From the NCBI GenBank assembly GCA_911728455.2, contig OU452238.1:13610049-13674048 (forward strand): 64,000 nucleotides of DNA, written 5' to 3'. Source of the DNA: Marthasterias glacialis (Eukaryota > Echinodermata > Asteroidea > Forcipulatida > Asteriidae). The notes below the pieces were generated by a model. The model made no database searches, had not been told where the DNA came from, and saw nothing but the letters and a program-made list of their open reading frames with translations. The translations under genes were made by a program, and so were the position numbers. This document shows positions 1 through 10,934 of the stretch, in pieces. Position 1 is the stretch's first letter. Every line of letters starts with the position of its first letter.

Positions 1-38
1 CAGGGCTTTCCAACAGTGTCAGACTTGTCAGTTTTCCG

Positions 39-43
39 CCAAT
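39..43 (+). promoter_or_regulatory. CCAAT box (example copy; present in nearly every unit)
   Basis: Reads ccgCCAATac on the + strand. Most units keep it; units near the right edge read ccgccaaaac and have lost it. NF-Y binds CCAAT in many eukaryotic promoters, but no TATA box or other core element lies at a fitting distance, so promoter use is only a possibility. Confidence 0.3.
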
Positions 44-227
44 ACTTTGGGAGATAGAGCCGTTGCTAAGTCTTGTTTTCACTCTGTTACAGCTTCGTGT
101 ACAAAAGTGCCATTAGACAGGTGTTTGAAGCGCATTGGGAGCAGCCCCGCTCTCTGGTGGTTTCAACAAGGAAGATGGCCCTGGCTTGCCGGGAAAACTA
201 GATTTTCGGATGCAGGACTATGGCAGC

Positions 228-239
228 TACCTGCAGGTA
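228..239. repeat. 12-bp perfect palindrome TACCTGCAGGTA (example copy)
   Basis: TACCTGCAGGTA equals its own reverse complement and contains the PstI site CTGCAG. It recurs in almost all units. A 1-bp deletion breaks the palindrome but keeps CTGCAG in a lineage seen near 25145, 25641, 26630, 27621, 35571 and 36560. A substitution alters it near 48050 (accagcagg). A dyad this size can bind a dimeric factor, but no such factor can be named. Confidence 0.6.
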
Positions 240-276
240 CAAGAAATTTTTCTCTAGCCCCATTATTTATGGAGTT

Positions 277-281
277 ATTGG
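277..281 (-). promoter_or_regulatory. Inverted CCAAT box (example copy)
   Basis: The + strand reads ttATTGGccg, which is CCAAT on the - strand. With the copy at 39-43 each unit holds two CCAAT boxes facing each other about 235 bp apart. This copy is nearly invariant through the array, including units that lost the + strand copy. Function is not shown. Confidence 0.28.
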
Positions 282-291
282 CCGTGGCGCT

Positions 292-334
292 GCCGACTTC
301 TTTTTTCGGCGTTTTTTTTTTTTTTTTTTTTTTT
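292..334 (+). other. Hairpin followed by T tract (example copy of the hypervariable module)
   Basis: GCCGA (292-296) can pair with TCGGC (306-310) across a 9-base pyrimidine loop. A G and then 23 T residues follow at once. This has the shape of an intrinsic terminator, and T runs of four or more also stop RNA polymerase III. In many units the right arm reads TTGGC, which still pairs through one G-U wobble. In others (near 46116, 48127, 49134, 50636) it reads TGCCG and pairing is lost. The T tract runs from about 12 to 29 bases and may be broken by single C, G or A residues. Termination activity is inferred only from shape. Confidence 0.4.
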
Positions 335-352
335 GCTGGCTTCAGTCCAGCA
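334..352 (+). repeat. 6-bp-stem hairpin after the T tract (example copy)
   Basis: TGCTGG pairs with CCAGCA around the 7-base loop CTTCAGT. It is conserved in most units. A G-to-C change in the first arm (tcctgg) occurs near 3806, 14270 and 15776. The loop reads catcagt near 49666, 51166, 53172, 55180 and 57184. The first arm reads tgcttg near 55683 and 57691. I saw no compensating change on the other arm, so there is no covariation support for an RNA structure. Confidence 0.45.
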
Positions 353-2980
353 CACACGTAGCGGCCTTGGCTATTGTTGACGTACACAGAGCATGGCCAT
401 TTGCTCTTGACATCTTCGGGGTGTCTTCACTCCGCGGTCCCTGGCATCCTCCTTGTTTATCCCACAACCCCAAGACCGGCATTTTCGGAAAACCCATGAG
501 CAGGGCTTTCTAACAGTGTCAGACTTGTCAGTTTTCCGCCAATACTCTGGGAGATAGAGCCGTTGCTAAGTCTTGTTTTCACTCTGTTACAGCTTCGTGT
601 ACAAAAGTGCCATTAGACAGGTGTTTGAAGCGCATTCGGAGCAGCCCCGCTCTCTGGTGATTTCAACAAGGACGATGGCCCTGGCTTGCCGGGAAAACTA
701 GATTGTCGGATGCAGGACTATAGCAGCTACCTGCAGGTACAAGAAATTTCTCTCTAGCCCCATTATTTGTGGAGTTATTGGCCGTGGCGCTGCCGACTTC
801 TTTTTTCGGCGTTTTTTTTCTTTTTTTTTGCTGGCTTCAGTCCAGCACACACGTAGCGGCCTTGGCTATTGTTGACGTACACAGAGCATGGCCATTTGCT
901 CTTGACATCTTCGGGGTGTCTTCACTCCGCGGTCCCTGGCATCCTCCCTGTTTATCCCACAACCCCAAGACCGGCATTGTCGGAAAGCCCATGAGCAGGG
1001 CTTTCCAACAGTGTCAGACTTGTCAGTTTTCCGCCAATACTTTGGGAGATAGAGCCGTTGCTAAGTCTTGTTTTCACTCTGTTACAGCTTCGTGTACAAA
1101 AGTGCCATTAGACAGGTGTTTGAAGCGCATTCGGAGCAGCCCCGCTCTCTGGTGGTTTCAACAAGGACGATGGCCCTGGCTGGCCGGGAAAACTAGATTT
1201 CCGGATGCAGGACTATGGCAGCTACCTGCAGGTACAAGAAATTTCTCTCTAGCCCTATTATTTGTGGAGTTATTGGCCGTGGCGCTGCCGACTTCTTTTT
1301 TCGGCGTTTTTTTTCTTTTTTTTTGCTGGCTTCAGTCCAGCACACACGTAGCGGCCTTGGCTATTGTTGACGTACACAGAGCATGGCCATTTGCTCTTGA
1401 CATCTTCGGGGTGTCTTCACTCCGCGGTCCCTGGCATCCTCCCTGTTTATCCCACAACCCCAAGACCGGCATTGTCGGAAAGCCCATGAGCAGGGCTTTC
1501 CAACAGTGTCAGACTTGTCAGTTTTCCGCCAATACTTTGGGAGATAGAGCCGTTGCTAAGTCTTGTTTTCACTCTGTTACAGCTTCGTGTACAAAAGTGC
1601 CATTAGACAGGTGTTTGAAGCGCATTCGGAGCAGCCCCGCTCTCTGGTGGTTTCAACAAGGACGATGGCCCTGGCTGGCCGGGAAAACTAGATTTCCGGA
1701 TGCAGGACTATGGCAGCTACCTGCAGGTACAAGAAATTTCTCTCTAGCCCTATTATTTGTGGAGTTATTGGCCGTGGCGCTGCCGACTTCTTTTTTCGGC
1801 GTTTTTTTTTTTTTTTTTTTTTGCTGGCTTCAGTCCAGCACACACGTAGCGGCCTTGGCTATTGTTGACGTACACAGAGCATGGCCATTTGCTCTTGACA
1901 TCTTCGGGGTGTCTTCACTCCGCGGTCCCTGGCATCCTCCTTGTTTATCCCACAACCCCAAGACCGGCATTTTCGGAAAACCCATGAGCAGGGCTTTCTA
2001 ACGGTGTCAGACTTGTCAGTTTTCCGCCAATACTCTGGGAGATAGAGCCGTTGCTAAGTCTTGTTTTCACTCTGTTACAGCTTCGTGTACAAAAGTGCCA
2101 TTAGACAGGTGTTTGAAGCGCATTCGGAGCAGCCCCGCTCTCTGGTGATTTCAACAAGGACGATGGCCCTGGCTTGCCGGGAAAACTAGATTTTCGGATG
2201 CAGGACTATAGCAGCTACCTGCAGGTACAAGAAATTTCTCTCTAGCCCCATTATTTGTGGAGTTATTGGCCGTGGCGCTGCCGACTTCTTTTTTCGGCGT
2301 TTTTTTTCTTTTTTTTTGCTGGCTTCAGTCCAGCACACACGTAGCGGCCTTGGCTATTGTTGACGTACACAGAGCAGGGCCATTTGCTCTTGACATCTTC
2401 GGGGTGTCCTCACTCCGCGGTCCCTGGCATCCTCCCTGTTTGTCCCACAGCCCCAAGACCAGCATTTTTGGAAAGCCCATGAGCAGGGCTTTCCAACAGT
2501 GTCAGACTTGTCAGTTTTCCGCCAATACTTTGGGAGATAGAGCCGTTGCTAAGTCTTGTTTTCACTCTGTTACAGCTTCGTGTACAAAAGTGCCATTAGA
2601 CAGGTGTTTGAAGCGCATTCGGAGCAGCCCCGCTCTCTGGTGGTTTCAACAAGGAAGATGGCCCTGGCTGGCCGGGAAAACTAGATTTTCGGATGCAGGA
2701 CTATGGCAGCTACCTGCAGGTACAAGAAATTTCTCTCTAGCCCCATTATTTATGGAGTTATTGGCCGTGGCGCTGCCGACTTCTTTTTTCCTCGTTTTTT
2801 TTTTTTTTTCTTTTGCTGGCTTCAGTCCAGCACACACGTAGCGGCCTTGGCTATTGTTGACGTACACAGAGCATGGCCATTTGCTCTTGACATCTTCGGG
2901 GTGTCTTCACTCCGCGGTTCCTGGCATCCTCCCTGTTTATCCCACAACCCCAAGACCGGCATTGTCGGAAAGCCCATGAG

Positions 2981-5959
2981 CAGGGCTTTCCAACAGTGTC
3001 AGACTTGTCAGTTTTCCGCCAATACTTTGGGAGATAGAGCCGTTGCTAAGTCTTGTTTTCACTCTGTTACAGCTTCGTGTACAAAAGTGCCATTAGACAG
3101 GTGTTTGAAGCGCATTGGGAGCAGCCCCGCTCTCTGGTGGTTTCAACAAGGAAGATGGCCCTGGCTGGCCGGGAAAACTAGATTTTCGGATGCAGGACTA
3201 TGGCAGCTACCTGCAGGTACAAGAAATTTCTCTCTAGCCCCATTATTTATGGAGTTATTGGCCGTGGCGCTGCCGACTTCTTTTTTCGGCGTTTTTTTTT
3301 CTTTTTTTTTGCTGGCTTCAGTCCAGCACACACGTAGCGGCCTTGGCTATTGTTGACGTACACAGAGCATGGCCATTTGCTCTTGACATCTTCGGGGTGT
3401 CCTCACTCCGCGGTCCCTGGCATCCTCCCTGTTTGTCCCACAGCCCCAAGACCGGCATTTTTGGAAAGCCCATGAGCAAGGCTTTCCAACAGTGTCAGAC
3501 TTGTCAGTTTTCCGCCAATACTTTGGGAGATAGAGCCGTTGCTAAGTCTTGTTTTCACTCTGTTACAGCTTCGTGTACAAAAGTGCCATTAGACAGGTGT
3601 TTGAAGCGCATTCGGAGCAGCCCTGCTCTCTGGTGGTTTCAACGCGGAAGATGGCCCTGGCTGGCCGGGAAAACTAGATTTTCGGATGCAGGACTATGGC
3701 AGCTACCTGCAGGTACAAGAAATTTCTCTCTAGCCCCATTATTTATGGAGTTATTGGCCGTGGCGCTGCCGAGTTCTTTTTTCGGCGTTTTTTGTTTTTG
3801 TTTTTCCTGGCTTCAGTCCAGCACACACGTAGCGGCCTTGGCTATTGTTGACGTACACAGAGCATGGCCATTTGCTCTTGACATCTTCGGGGTGGCCTCA
3901 CTCCGCGGTCTCTGGCATCCTCCCTGTTTATCCCACAACCCCAAGACCGGCATTTTCGGAAAGCCCATGAGCAGGGCTTTCCAACAGTGTCAGACTTGTC
4001 AGTTTTCCGCCAATACTTTGGGAGATAGAGCCGTTGCTAAGTCTTGTTTTCACTCTGTTACAGCTTCGTGTACAAAAGTGCCATTAGACAGGTGTTTGAA
4101 GCGCATTCGGAGCAGCCCCGCTCTCTGGTGGTTTCAAGGCGGAAGATGGCCCTGGCTGGCCGGGAAAACTAGATTTTCGGATGCAGGACTATGGCAGCTA
4201 CCTGCAGGTACAAGAAATTTCTCTCTAGCCCCATTATTTGTGGAGTTATTGGCCGTGGCGCTGCCGACTTCTTTTTTTGGCGTTTTTTTTTTTTTGTTTT
4301 TTTTTTGCTGGCTTCAGTCCAGCACACACGTAGCGGCCTTGGCTATTGTTGACGTTGAAGAGCATGGCCATTTGCTCTTGACATCTTCGGGGTGTCCTCA
4401 CTCCGCAGTCCCTATCATCCTCCCTGTTTATCCCACAACCCCAAGACCGGCATTTTCGGAAAACCCATGAGCAGGGCTTTCCAACAGTGTCAGACTTGTC
4501 AGTTTTCCGCCAATACTTTGGGAGATAGAGCCGTTGCTAAGTCTTGTTTTCACTCTGTTACAGCTTCGTGTACAAAAGTGCCATTAGACAGGTGTTTGAA
4601 GCGCATTCGGAGCAGCCCCGCTCTCTGGTGATTTCAACAAGGACGATGGCCCTGGCTTGCCGGGAAAACTAGATTTTCGGATGCAGGACTATGGCAGCTA
4701 CCTGCAGGTACAAGAAATTTTTCTCTAGCCCCATTTCTTGTGGAGTTATTGGCCGTGGCGCTGCCGAGTTCTTTTTTCGGCGTTTTTTTTCTTTTTTTTT
4801 GCTGGCTTCAGTCCAGCACACACGTAGCGGCCTTGGCTATTGTTGACGTACACAGAGCATGGCCATTTGCTCTTGACATCTTCGGGGTGTCCTCACTCCG
4901 CGGTCCCTGGCATCCTCCCTGTTTGTCCCACAGCCCCAAGACCGGCATTTTTGGAAAGCCCATGAGCAGGGCTTTCCAACAGTGTCAGACTTGTCAGTTT
5001 TCCGCCAATACTTTGGGAGATAGAGCCGTTGCTAAGTCTTGTTTTCACTCTGTTACAGCTTCGTGTACAAAAGTGCCATTAGACAGGTGTTTGAAGCGCA
5101 TTCGGAGCAGCCCCGCTCTCTGGTGATTTCAACAAGGACGATGGCCCTGGCTTGCCGGGAAAACTAGATTTTCGGATGCAGGACTATAGCAGCTACCTGC
5201 AGGTACAAGAAATATCTCTCTAGCCCCATTATTTGTGCAGTTATTGGCCGTGGCGCTGCCGACTTCTTTTTTCGGCGTTTTTTTTTTTTTTTTTTTTTGC
5301 TGGCTTCAGTCCAGCACACACGTAGCGGCCTTGGCTATTGTTGACGTACACAGAGCATGGCCATTTGCTCTTGACATCTTCGGGGTGTCCTCACTCTGCG
5401 GTCCCTGGCATCCTCCCTGTTTATCCCACAACCCCAAGACCGGCATTTTCGGAAAGCCCATGAGCAGGGCTTTCCAACAGTGTCAGACTTGTCAGTTTTC
5501 CGCCAATACTTTGGGAGATAGAGCCGTTGCTAAGTCTTGTTTTCACTCTGTTACAGCTTCGTGTACAAAAGTGCCATTAGACAGGTGTTTGAAGCGCATT
5601 CGGAGCAGCCCCGCTCTCTGGTGATTTCAACAAGGACGATGGCCCTGGCTTGCCGGGAAAACTAGATTTTCGGATGCAGGACTATAGCAGCTACCTGCAG
5701 GTACAAGAAATTTCTCTCTAGCCCCATTATTTATGGAGTTATTGGCCGTGGCGCTGCCGACTTCTTTTTTCGGCGTTTTTTTTTTTTTTTTTTGCTGGCT
5801 TCAGTCCAGCACACACGTAGCGGCCTTGGCTATTGTTGACGTACACAGAGCAGGGCCATTTGCTCTTGACATCTTCGGGGTGTCCTCACTCCGCGGTCCC
5901 TGGCATCCTCCCTGTTTGTCCCACAGCCCCAAGACCAGCATTTTTGGAAAGCCCATGAG
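2981..5959. repeat. Array units 7-12, six-unit block, copy A
   Basis: Unit starts are 2981, 3477, 3972, 4472, 4967 and 5465, with lengths 496, 495, 500, 495, 498 and 495. Positions 2981 to about 5775 recur at 6957 to about 9751 with a constant offset of 3976 until the T tracts of units 11 and 12. Shared private markers include gttgaagagc replacing gtacacagagc near 4355, cagtccctatcatcc near 4407 and a T tract interrupted as T6-G-T5-G-T5 near 3787. I saw one substitution between copies, G at 3072 versus A at 7048. Confidence 0.9.
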
Positions 5960-6956
5960 CAGGGCTTTCCAACAGTGTCAGACTTGTCAGTTTTCCGCCA
6001 ATACTTTGGGAGATAGAGCCGTTGCTAAGTCTTGTTTTCACTCTGTTACAGCTTCGTGTACAAAAGTGCCATTAGACAGGTGTTTGAAGCGCATTCGGAG
6101 CAGCCCCGCTCTCTGGTGGTTTCAACAAGGAAGATGGCCCTGGCTGGCCGGGAAAACTAGATTTTCGGATGCAGGACTATGGCAGCTACCTGCAGGTACA
6201 AGAAATTTCTCTCTAGCCCCATTATTTATGGAGTTATTGGCCGTGGCGCTGCCGACTTCTTTTTTCCTCGTTTTTTTTTTTTTTTCTTTTGCTGGCTTCA
6301 GTCCAGCACACACGTAGCGGCCTTGGCTATTGTTGACGTACACAGAGCATGGCCATTTGCTCTTGACATTTTCGGGGTGTCCTCACTCTGCGGTCCCTGG
6401 CATCCTCCCTGTTTATCCCACAACCCCAAGACCGGCATTGTCGGAAAGCCCATGAGCAGGGCTTTCCAACAGTGTCAGACTTGTCAGTTTTCCGCCAATA
6501 CTTTGGGAGATAGAGCCGTTGCTAAGTCTTGTTTTCACTCTGTTACAGCTTCGTGTACAAAAGTGCCATTAGACAGGTGTTTGAAGCGCATTCGGAGCAG
6601 CCCCGCTCTCTGGTGGTTTCAACAAGGACGATGGCCCTGGCTGGCCGGTAAAACTAGATTTTCGGATGCAGGACTATGGCAGCTACCTGCAGGTACAAGA
6701 AATTTCTCTCTAGCCCCATTATTTATGGAGTTATTGGCCGTGGCGCTGCCGACTTCTTTTTTCGGCGTTTTTGTTTTTTTTTTTTCTTTTGCTGGCTTCA
6801 GTCCAGCACACACGTAGCGGCCTTGGCTATTGTTGACGTACACAGAGCATGGCCATTTGCTCTTGACATCTTCGGGGTGTCTTCACTCCGCGGTTCCTGG
6901 CATCCTCCCTGTTTATCCCACAACCCCAAGACCGGCATTGTCGGAAAGCCCATGAG
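5960..6956. repeat. Array units 13-14, spacer between the two six-unit blocks
   Basis: Unit starts are 5960 and 6457. Unit 13 matches unit 6 (2484) with offset 3476, including ttttttcctcg before the T tract. Unit 14 has no matching neighbour in the first block, so the second block is displaced by exactly one unit. Unit 14 also carries ggccggtaaaac near 6645, a private change. Confidence 0.85.
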
Positions 6957-9940
6957 CAGGGCTTTCCAACAGTGTCAGACTTGTCAGTTTTCCGCCAATA
7001 CTTTGGGAGATAGAGCCGTTGCTAAGTCTTGTTTTCACTCTGTTACAACTTCGTGTACAAAAGTGCCATTAGACAGGTGTTTGAAGCGCATTGGGAGCAG
7101 CCCCGCTCTCTGGTGGTTTCAACAAGGAAGATGGCCCTGGCTGGCCGGGAAAACTAGATTTTCGGATGCAGGACTATGGCAGCTACCTGCAGGTACAAGA
7201 AATTTCTCTCTAGCCCCATTATTTATGGAGTTATTGGCCGTGGCGCTGCCGACTTCTTTTTTCGGCGTTTTTTTTTCTTTTTTTTTGCTGGCTTCAGTCC
7301 AGCACACACGTAGCGGCCTTGGCTATTGTTGACGTACACAGAGCATGGCCATTTGCTCTTGACATCTTCGGGGTGTCCTCACTCCGCGGTCCCTGGCATC
7401 CTCCCTGTTTGTCCCACAGCCCCAAGACCGGCATTTTTGGAAAGCCCATGAGCAAGGCTTTCCAACAGTGTCAGACTTGTCAGTTTTCCGCCAATACTTT
7501 GGGAGATAGAGCCGTTGCTAAGTCTTGTTTTCACTCTGTTACAGCTTCGTGTACAAAAGTGCCATTAGACAGGTGTTTGAAGCGCATTCGGAGCAGCCCT
7601 GCTCTCTGGTGGTTTCAACGCGGAAGATGGCCCTGGCTGGCCGGGAAAACTAGATTTTCGGATGCAGGACTATGGCAGCTACCTGCAGGTACAAGAAATT
7701 TCTCTCTAGCCCCATTATTTATGGAGTTATTGGCCGTGGCGCTGCCGAGTTCTTTTTTCGGCGTTTTTTGTTTTTGTTTTTCCTGGCTTCAGTCCAGCAC
7801 ACACGTAGCGGCCTTGGCTATTGTTGACGTACACAGAGCATGGCCATTTGCTCTTGACATCTTCGGGGTGGCCTCACTCCGCGGTCTCTGGCATCCTCCC
7901 TGTTTATCCCACAACCCCAAGACCGGCATTTTCGGAAAGCCCATGAGCAGGGCTTTCCAACAGTGTCAGACTTGTCAGTTTTCCGCCAATACTTTGGGAG
8001 ATAGAGCCGTTGCTAAGTCTTGTTTTCACTCTGTTACAGCTTCGTGTACAAAAGTGCCATTAGACAGGTGTTTGAAGCGCATTCGGAGCAGCCCCGCTCT
8101 CTGGTGGTTTCAAGGCGGAAGATGGCCCTGGCTGGCCGGGAAAACTAGATTTTCGGATGCAGGACTATGGCAGCTACCTGCAGGTACAAGAAATTTCTCT
8201 CTAGCCCCATTATTTGTGGAGTTATTGGCCGTGGCGCTGCCGACTTCTTTTTTTGGCGTTTTTTTTTTTTTGTTTTTTTTTTGCTGGCTTCAGTCCAGCA
8301 CACACGTAGCGGCCTTGGCTATTGTTGACGTTGAAGAGCATGGCCATTTGCTCTTGACATCTTCGGGGTGTCCTCACTCCGCAGTCCCTATCATCCTCCC
8401 TGTTTATCCCACAACCCCAAGACCGGCATTTTCGGAAAACCCATGAGCAGGGCTTTCCAACAGTGTCAGACTTGTCAGTTTTCCGCCAATACTTTGGGAG
8501 ATAGAGCCGTTGCTAAGTCTTGTTTTCACTCTGTTACAGCTTCGTGTACAAAAGTGCCATTAGACAGGTGTTTGAAGCGCATTCGGAGCAGCCCCGCTCT
8601 CTGGTGATTTCAACAAGGACGATGGCCCTGGCTTGCCGGGAAAACTAGATTTTCGGATGCAGGACTATGGCAGCTACCTGCAGGTACAAGAAATTTTTCT
8701 CTAGCCCCATTTCTTGTGGAGTTATTGGCCGTGGCGCTGCCGAGTTCTTTTTTCGGCGTTTTTTTTCTTTTTTTTTGCTGGCTTCAGTCCAGCACACACG
8801 TAGCGGCCTTGGCTATTGTTGACGTACACAGAGCATGGCCATTTGCTCTTGACATCTTCGGGGTGTCCTCACTCCGCGGTCCCTGGCATCCTCCCTGTTT
8901 GTCCCACAGCCCCAAGACCGGCATTTTTGGAAAGCCCATGAGCAGGGCTTTCCAACAGTGTCAGACTTGTCAGTTTTCCGCCAATACTTTGGGAGATAGA
9001 GCCGTTGCTAAGTCTTGTTTTCACTCTGTTACAGCTTCGTGTACAAAAGTGCCATTAGACAGGTGTTTGAAGCGCATTCGGAGCAGCCCCGCTCTCTGGT
9101 GATTTCAACAAGGACGATGGCCCTGGCTTGCCGGGAAAACTAGATTTTCGGATGCAGGACTATAGCAGCTACCTGCAGGTACAAGAAATATCTCTCTAGC
9201 CCCATTATTTGTGCAGTTATTGGCCGTGGCGCTGCCGACTTCTTTTTTCGGCGTTTTTTTTTTTTTTTTTTTTTTGCTGGCTTCAGTCCAGCACACACGT
9301 AGCGGCCTTGGCTATTGTTGACGTACACAGAGCATGGCCATTTGCTCTTGACATCTTCGGGGTGTCCTCACTCTGCGGTCCCTGGCATCCTCCCTGTTTA
9401 TCCCACAACCCCAAGACCGGCATTTTCGGAAAGCCCATGAGCAGGGCTTTCCAACAGTGTCAGACTTGTCAGTTTTCCGCCAATACTTTGGGAGATAGAG
9501 CCGTTGCTAAGTCTTGTTTTCACTCTGTTACAGCTTCGTGTACAAAAGTGCCATTAGACAGGTGTTTGAAGCGCATTCGGAGCAGCCCCGCTCTCTGGTG
9601 ATTTCAACAAGGACGATGGCCCTGGCTTGCCGGGAAAACTAGATTTTCGGATGCAGGACTATAGCAGCTACCTGCAGGTACAAGAAATTTCTCTCTAGCC
9701 CCATTATTTATGGAGTTATTGGCCGTGGCGCTGCCGACTTCTTTTTTCGGCGTTTTTTTTTTTTTTTTTTTTTTGCTGGCTTCAGTCCAGCACACACGTA
9801 GCGGCCTTGGCTATTGTTGACGTACACAGAGCATGGCCATTTGCTCTTGACATCTTCGGGGTGTCCTCACTCCGCAGTCCCTATCATCCTCCCTGTTTAT
9901 CCCACAACCCCAAGACCGGCATTTTCGGAAAACCCATGAG
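6957..9940. repeat. Array units 15-20, six-unit block, copy B
   Basis: Unit starts are 6957, 7453, 7948, 8448, 8943 and 9442, with lengths 496, 495, 500, 495, 499 and 499. It repeats 2981-5775 nearly base for base up to the T tract of unit 20. After that tract the copies part: here the unit ends with cagtccctatcatcc, while copy A ends with gagcagggcc and cccacagcccc. A junction inside or beside a T tract suggests that the tract is where exchange happened. Confidence 0.9.
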
Positions 9941-10934
9941 CAGGGCTTTCCAACAGTGTCAGACTTGTCAGTTTTCCGCCAATACTTTGGGAGATAGAGC
10001 CGTTGCTAAGTCTTGTTTTCACTCTGTTACAGCTTCGTGTACAAAAGTGCCATTAGACAGGTGTTTGAAGCGCATTCGGAGCAGCCCCGCTCTCTGGTGA
10101 TTTCAACAAGGACGATGGCCCTGGCTTGCCGGGAAAACTAGATTTTCGGATGCAGGACTATGGCAGCTACCTGCAGGTACAAGAAATTTTTCTCTACCCC
10201 ATTTCTTGTGGAGTTATTGGCCGTGGCGCTGCCGACTTCTTTTTTCGGCGTTTTTTTTCTTTTTTTTTGCTGGCTTCAGTCCAGCACACACGTAGCGGCC
10301 TTGGCTATTGTTGACGTACACAGAGCAGGGCCATTTGCTCTTGACATCTTCGGGGTGTCCTCACTCCGCGGTCCCTGGCATCCTCCCTGTTTGTCCCACA
10401 GCCCCAAGACCGGCATTTTTGGAAAGCCCATGAGCAGGGCTTTCCAACAGTGTCAGACTTGTCAGTTTTCCGCCAATACTTTGGGAGATAGAGCCGTTGC
10501 TAAGTCTTGTTTTCACTCTGTTACAGCTTCGTGTACAAAAGTGCCATTAGACAGGTGTTTGAAGCGCATTCGGAGCAGCCCCGCTCTCTGGTGATTTCAA
10601 CAAGGACGATGGCCCTGGCTTGCCGGGAAAACTAGATTTTCGGATGCAGGACTATAGCAGCTACCTGCAGGTACAAGAAATTTCTCTCTAGCCCCATTAT
10701 TTATGGAGTTATTGGCCGTGGCGCTGCCGACTTCTTTTTTCGGCGTTTTTTTTTTTTTTTTTTTTTTTGCTGGCTTCAGTCCAGCACACACGTAGCGGCC
10801 TTGGCTATTGTTGACGTACACAGAGCATGGCCATTTGCTCTTGACATCTTCGGGGTGTCTTCACTCCGCGGTCCCTGGCATCCTCCCTGTTTATCCCACA
10901 ACCCCAAGACCGGCATTTTCGGAAAGCCCAAGAG
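9941..10934. repeat. Array units 21-22
   Basis: Unit starts are 9941 and 10435 (494 and 500 bp). Unit 21 has lost a G in tctctagcccc, giving tctctacccc near 10194; the same loss is seen near 17193 and 20178. Both units carry the TGA variant ctggtgattt, and unit 22 also carries the TAG variant. Confidence 0.85.

Larger units (their letters stand above)
237..345 (+). other. Splice-site-like pair defining a possible 109-nt intron (example copy)
   Basis: CAG|GTACAAG at 234-243 resembles a eukaryotic 5' splice site. The T tract followed by GCTGGCTTCAG ends at 345 with a CAG and no earlier AG after the T run, which resembles a 3' splice site with a strong polypyrimidine tract. The interval is 109 nt here and varies with the T tract. 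GT and AG are kept in nearly all units. A consensus branch point is not clear; cCGAc near 292-297 is the nearest candidate and lacks the usual U. Joining the two sides leads to a stop codon soon after, so this would not extend a coding frame. Confidence 0.25.
1..500 (+). repeat. Unit 1, used here as the reference for repeat anatomy
   Basis: This unit gives the coordinate frame for the repeat. In order it carries a CCAAT box (39-43), a TTGCTAAGTC stretch (63-72), GTTTGAAGC (123-131), a 12-bp palindrome (228-239), an inverted CCAAT box (277-281), a 5-bp-stem hairpin (292-310), a 23-base T tract (312-334), a 6-bp-stem hairpin (334-352), TGACGTAC (378-385) and CCGCGG around 433. My hand count is 124 C, 119 G and 20 CpG in 500 bp. 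That is 48.6% G+C and a CpG observed/expected ratio near 0.68. The motif TTCGG sits at offsets 205, 305, 415 and 485, and at 135 in most other units; unit 1 has a C-to-G change at 137. Confidence 0.9.
1..2980. repeat. Array units 1-6
   Basis: Unit starts are 1, 501, 996, 1491, 1989 and 2484. Units 3 and 4 are near-identical neighbours sharing gatttccgg and agccctatta, which points to a single-unit duplication. The end of unit 1 and start of unit 2 (ccttgtttat, aaaacccatg, ttctaacag) recur at the end of unit 4 and start of unit 5, offset 1488, which marks a three-unit step. Units 2 and 5 carry a TGA variant (ctggtgattt) and a TAG variant (ctatagcag). Several units have a T tract broken by one C (T8-C-T8). 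Confidence 0.9.

Noticed and set aside
63..131. Pol III type 2 promoter (A box TTGCTAAGTC, B box GTTTGAAGC, 60 bp apart)
   Set aside because: Both boxes deviate from consensus, and a TTTT stop signal lies between them (about 76-79) with more before the long T tract, so a useful transcript is unlikely.
134..150. CENP-B box
   Set aside because: attcggagcagccccg matches TTCG and the central A but has CCCG where CGGG is needed. The other TTCG sites fit worse.
312..334. T tract as the poly(A) tail of a SINE on the - strand
   Set aside because: No target-site duplication flanks it, and the sequence on both sides is part of every unit. It could still be the remnant of an ancient insertion.
362..385. 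U2 snRNA similarity (gcggccttggcta)
   Set aside because: The match to the U2 5' region is about a dozen bases, and nothing else of U2 follows.
163..387. Lysine-rich - strand frames of about 60-75 codons, once per unit
   Set aside because: The lysine run is the T tract read in reverse, and its length changes freely. The frame has no independent support.
391..410. Dinoflagellate-type spliced-leader similarity (ggccatttgctc)
   Set aside because: Only a short core is shared, and the rest of the leader and its donor site are absent.
425..450. CTCF site at ccgcggtccctggca
   Set aside because: Only the first six bases fit the CTCF core; the G-rich half is missing.
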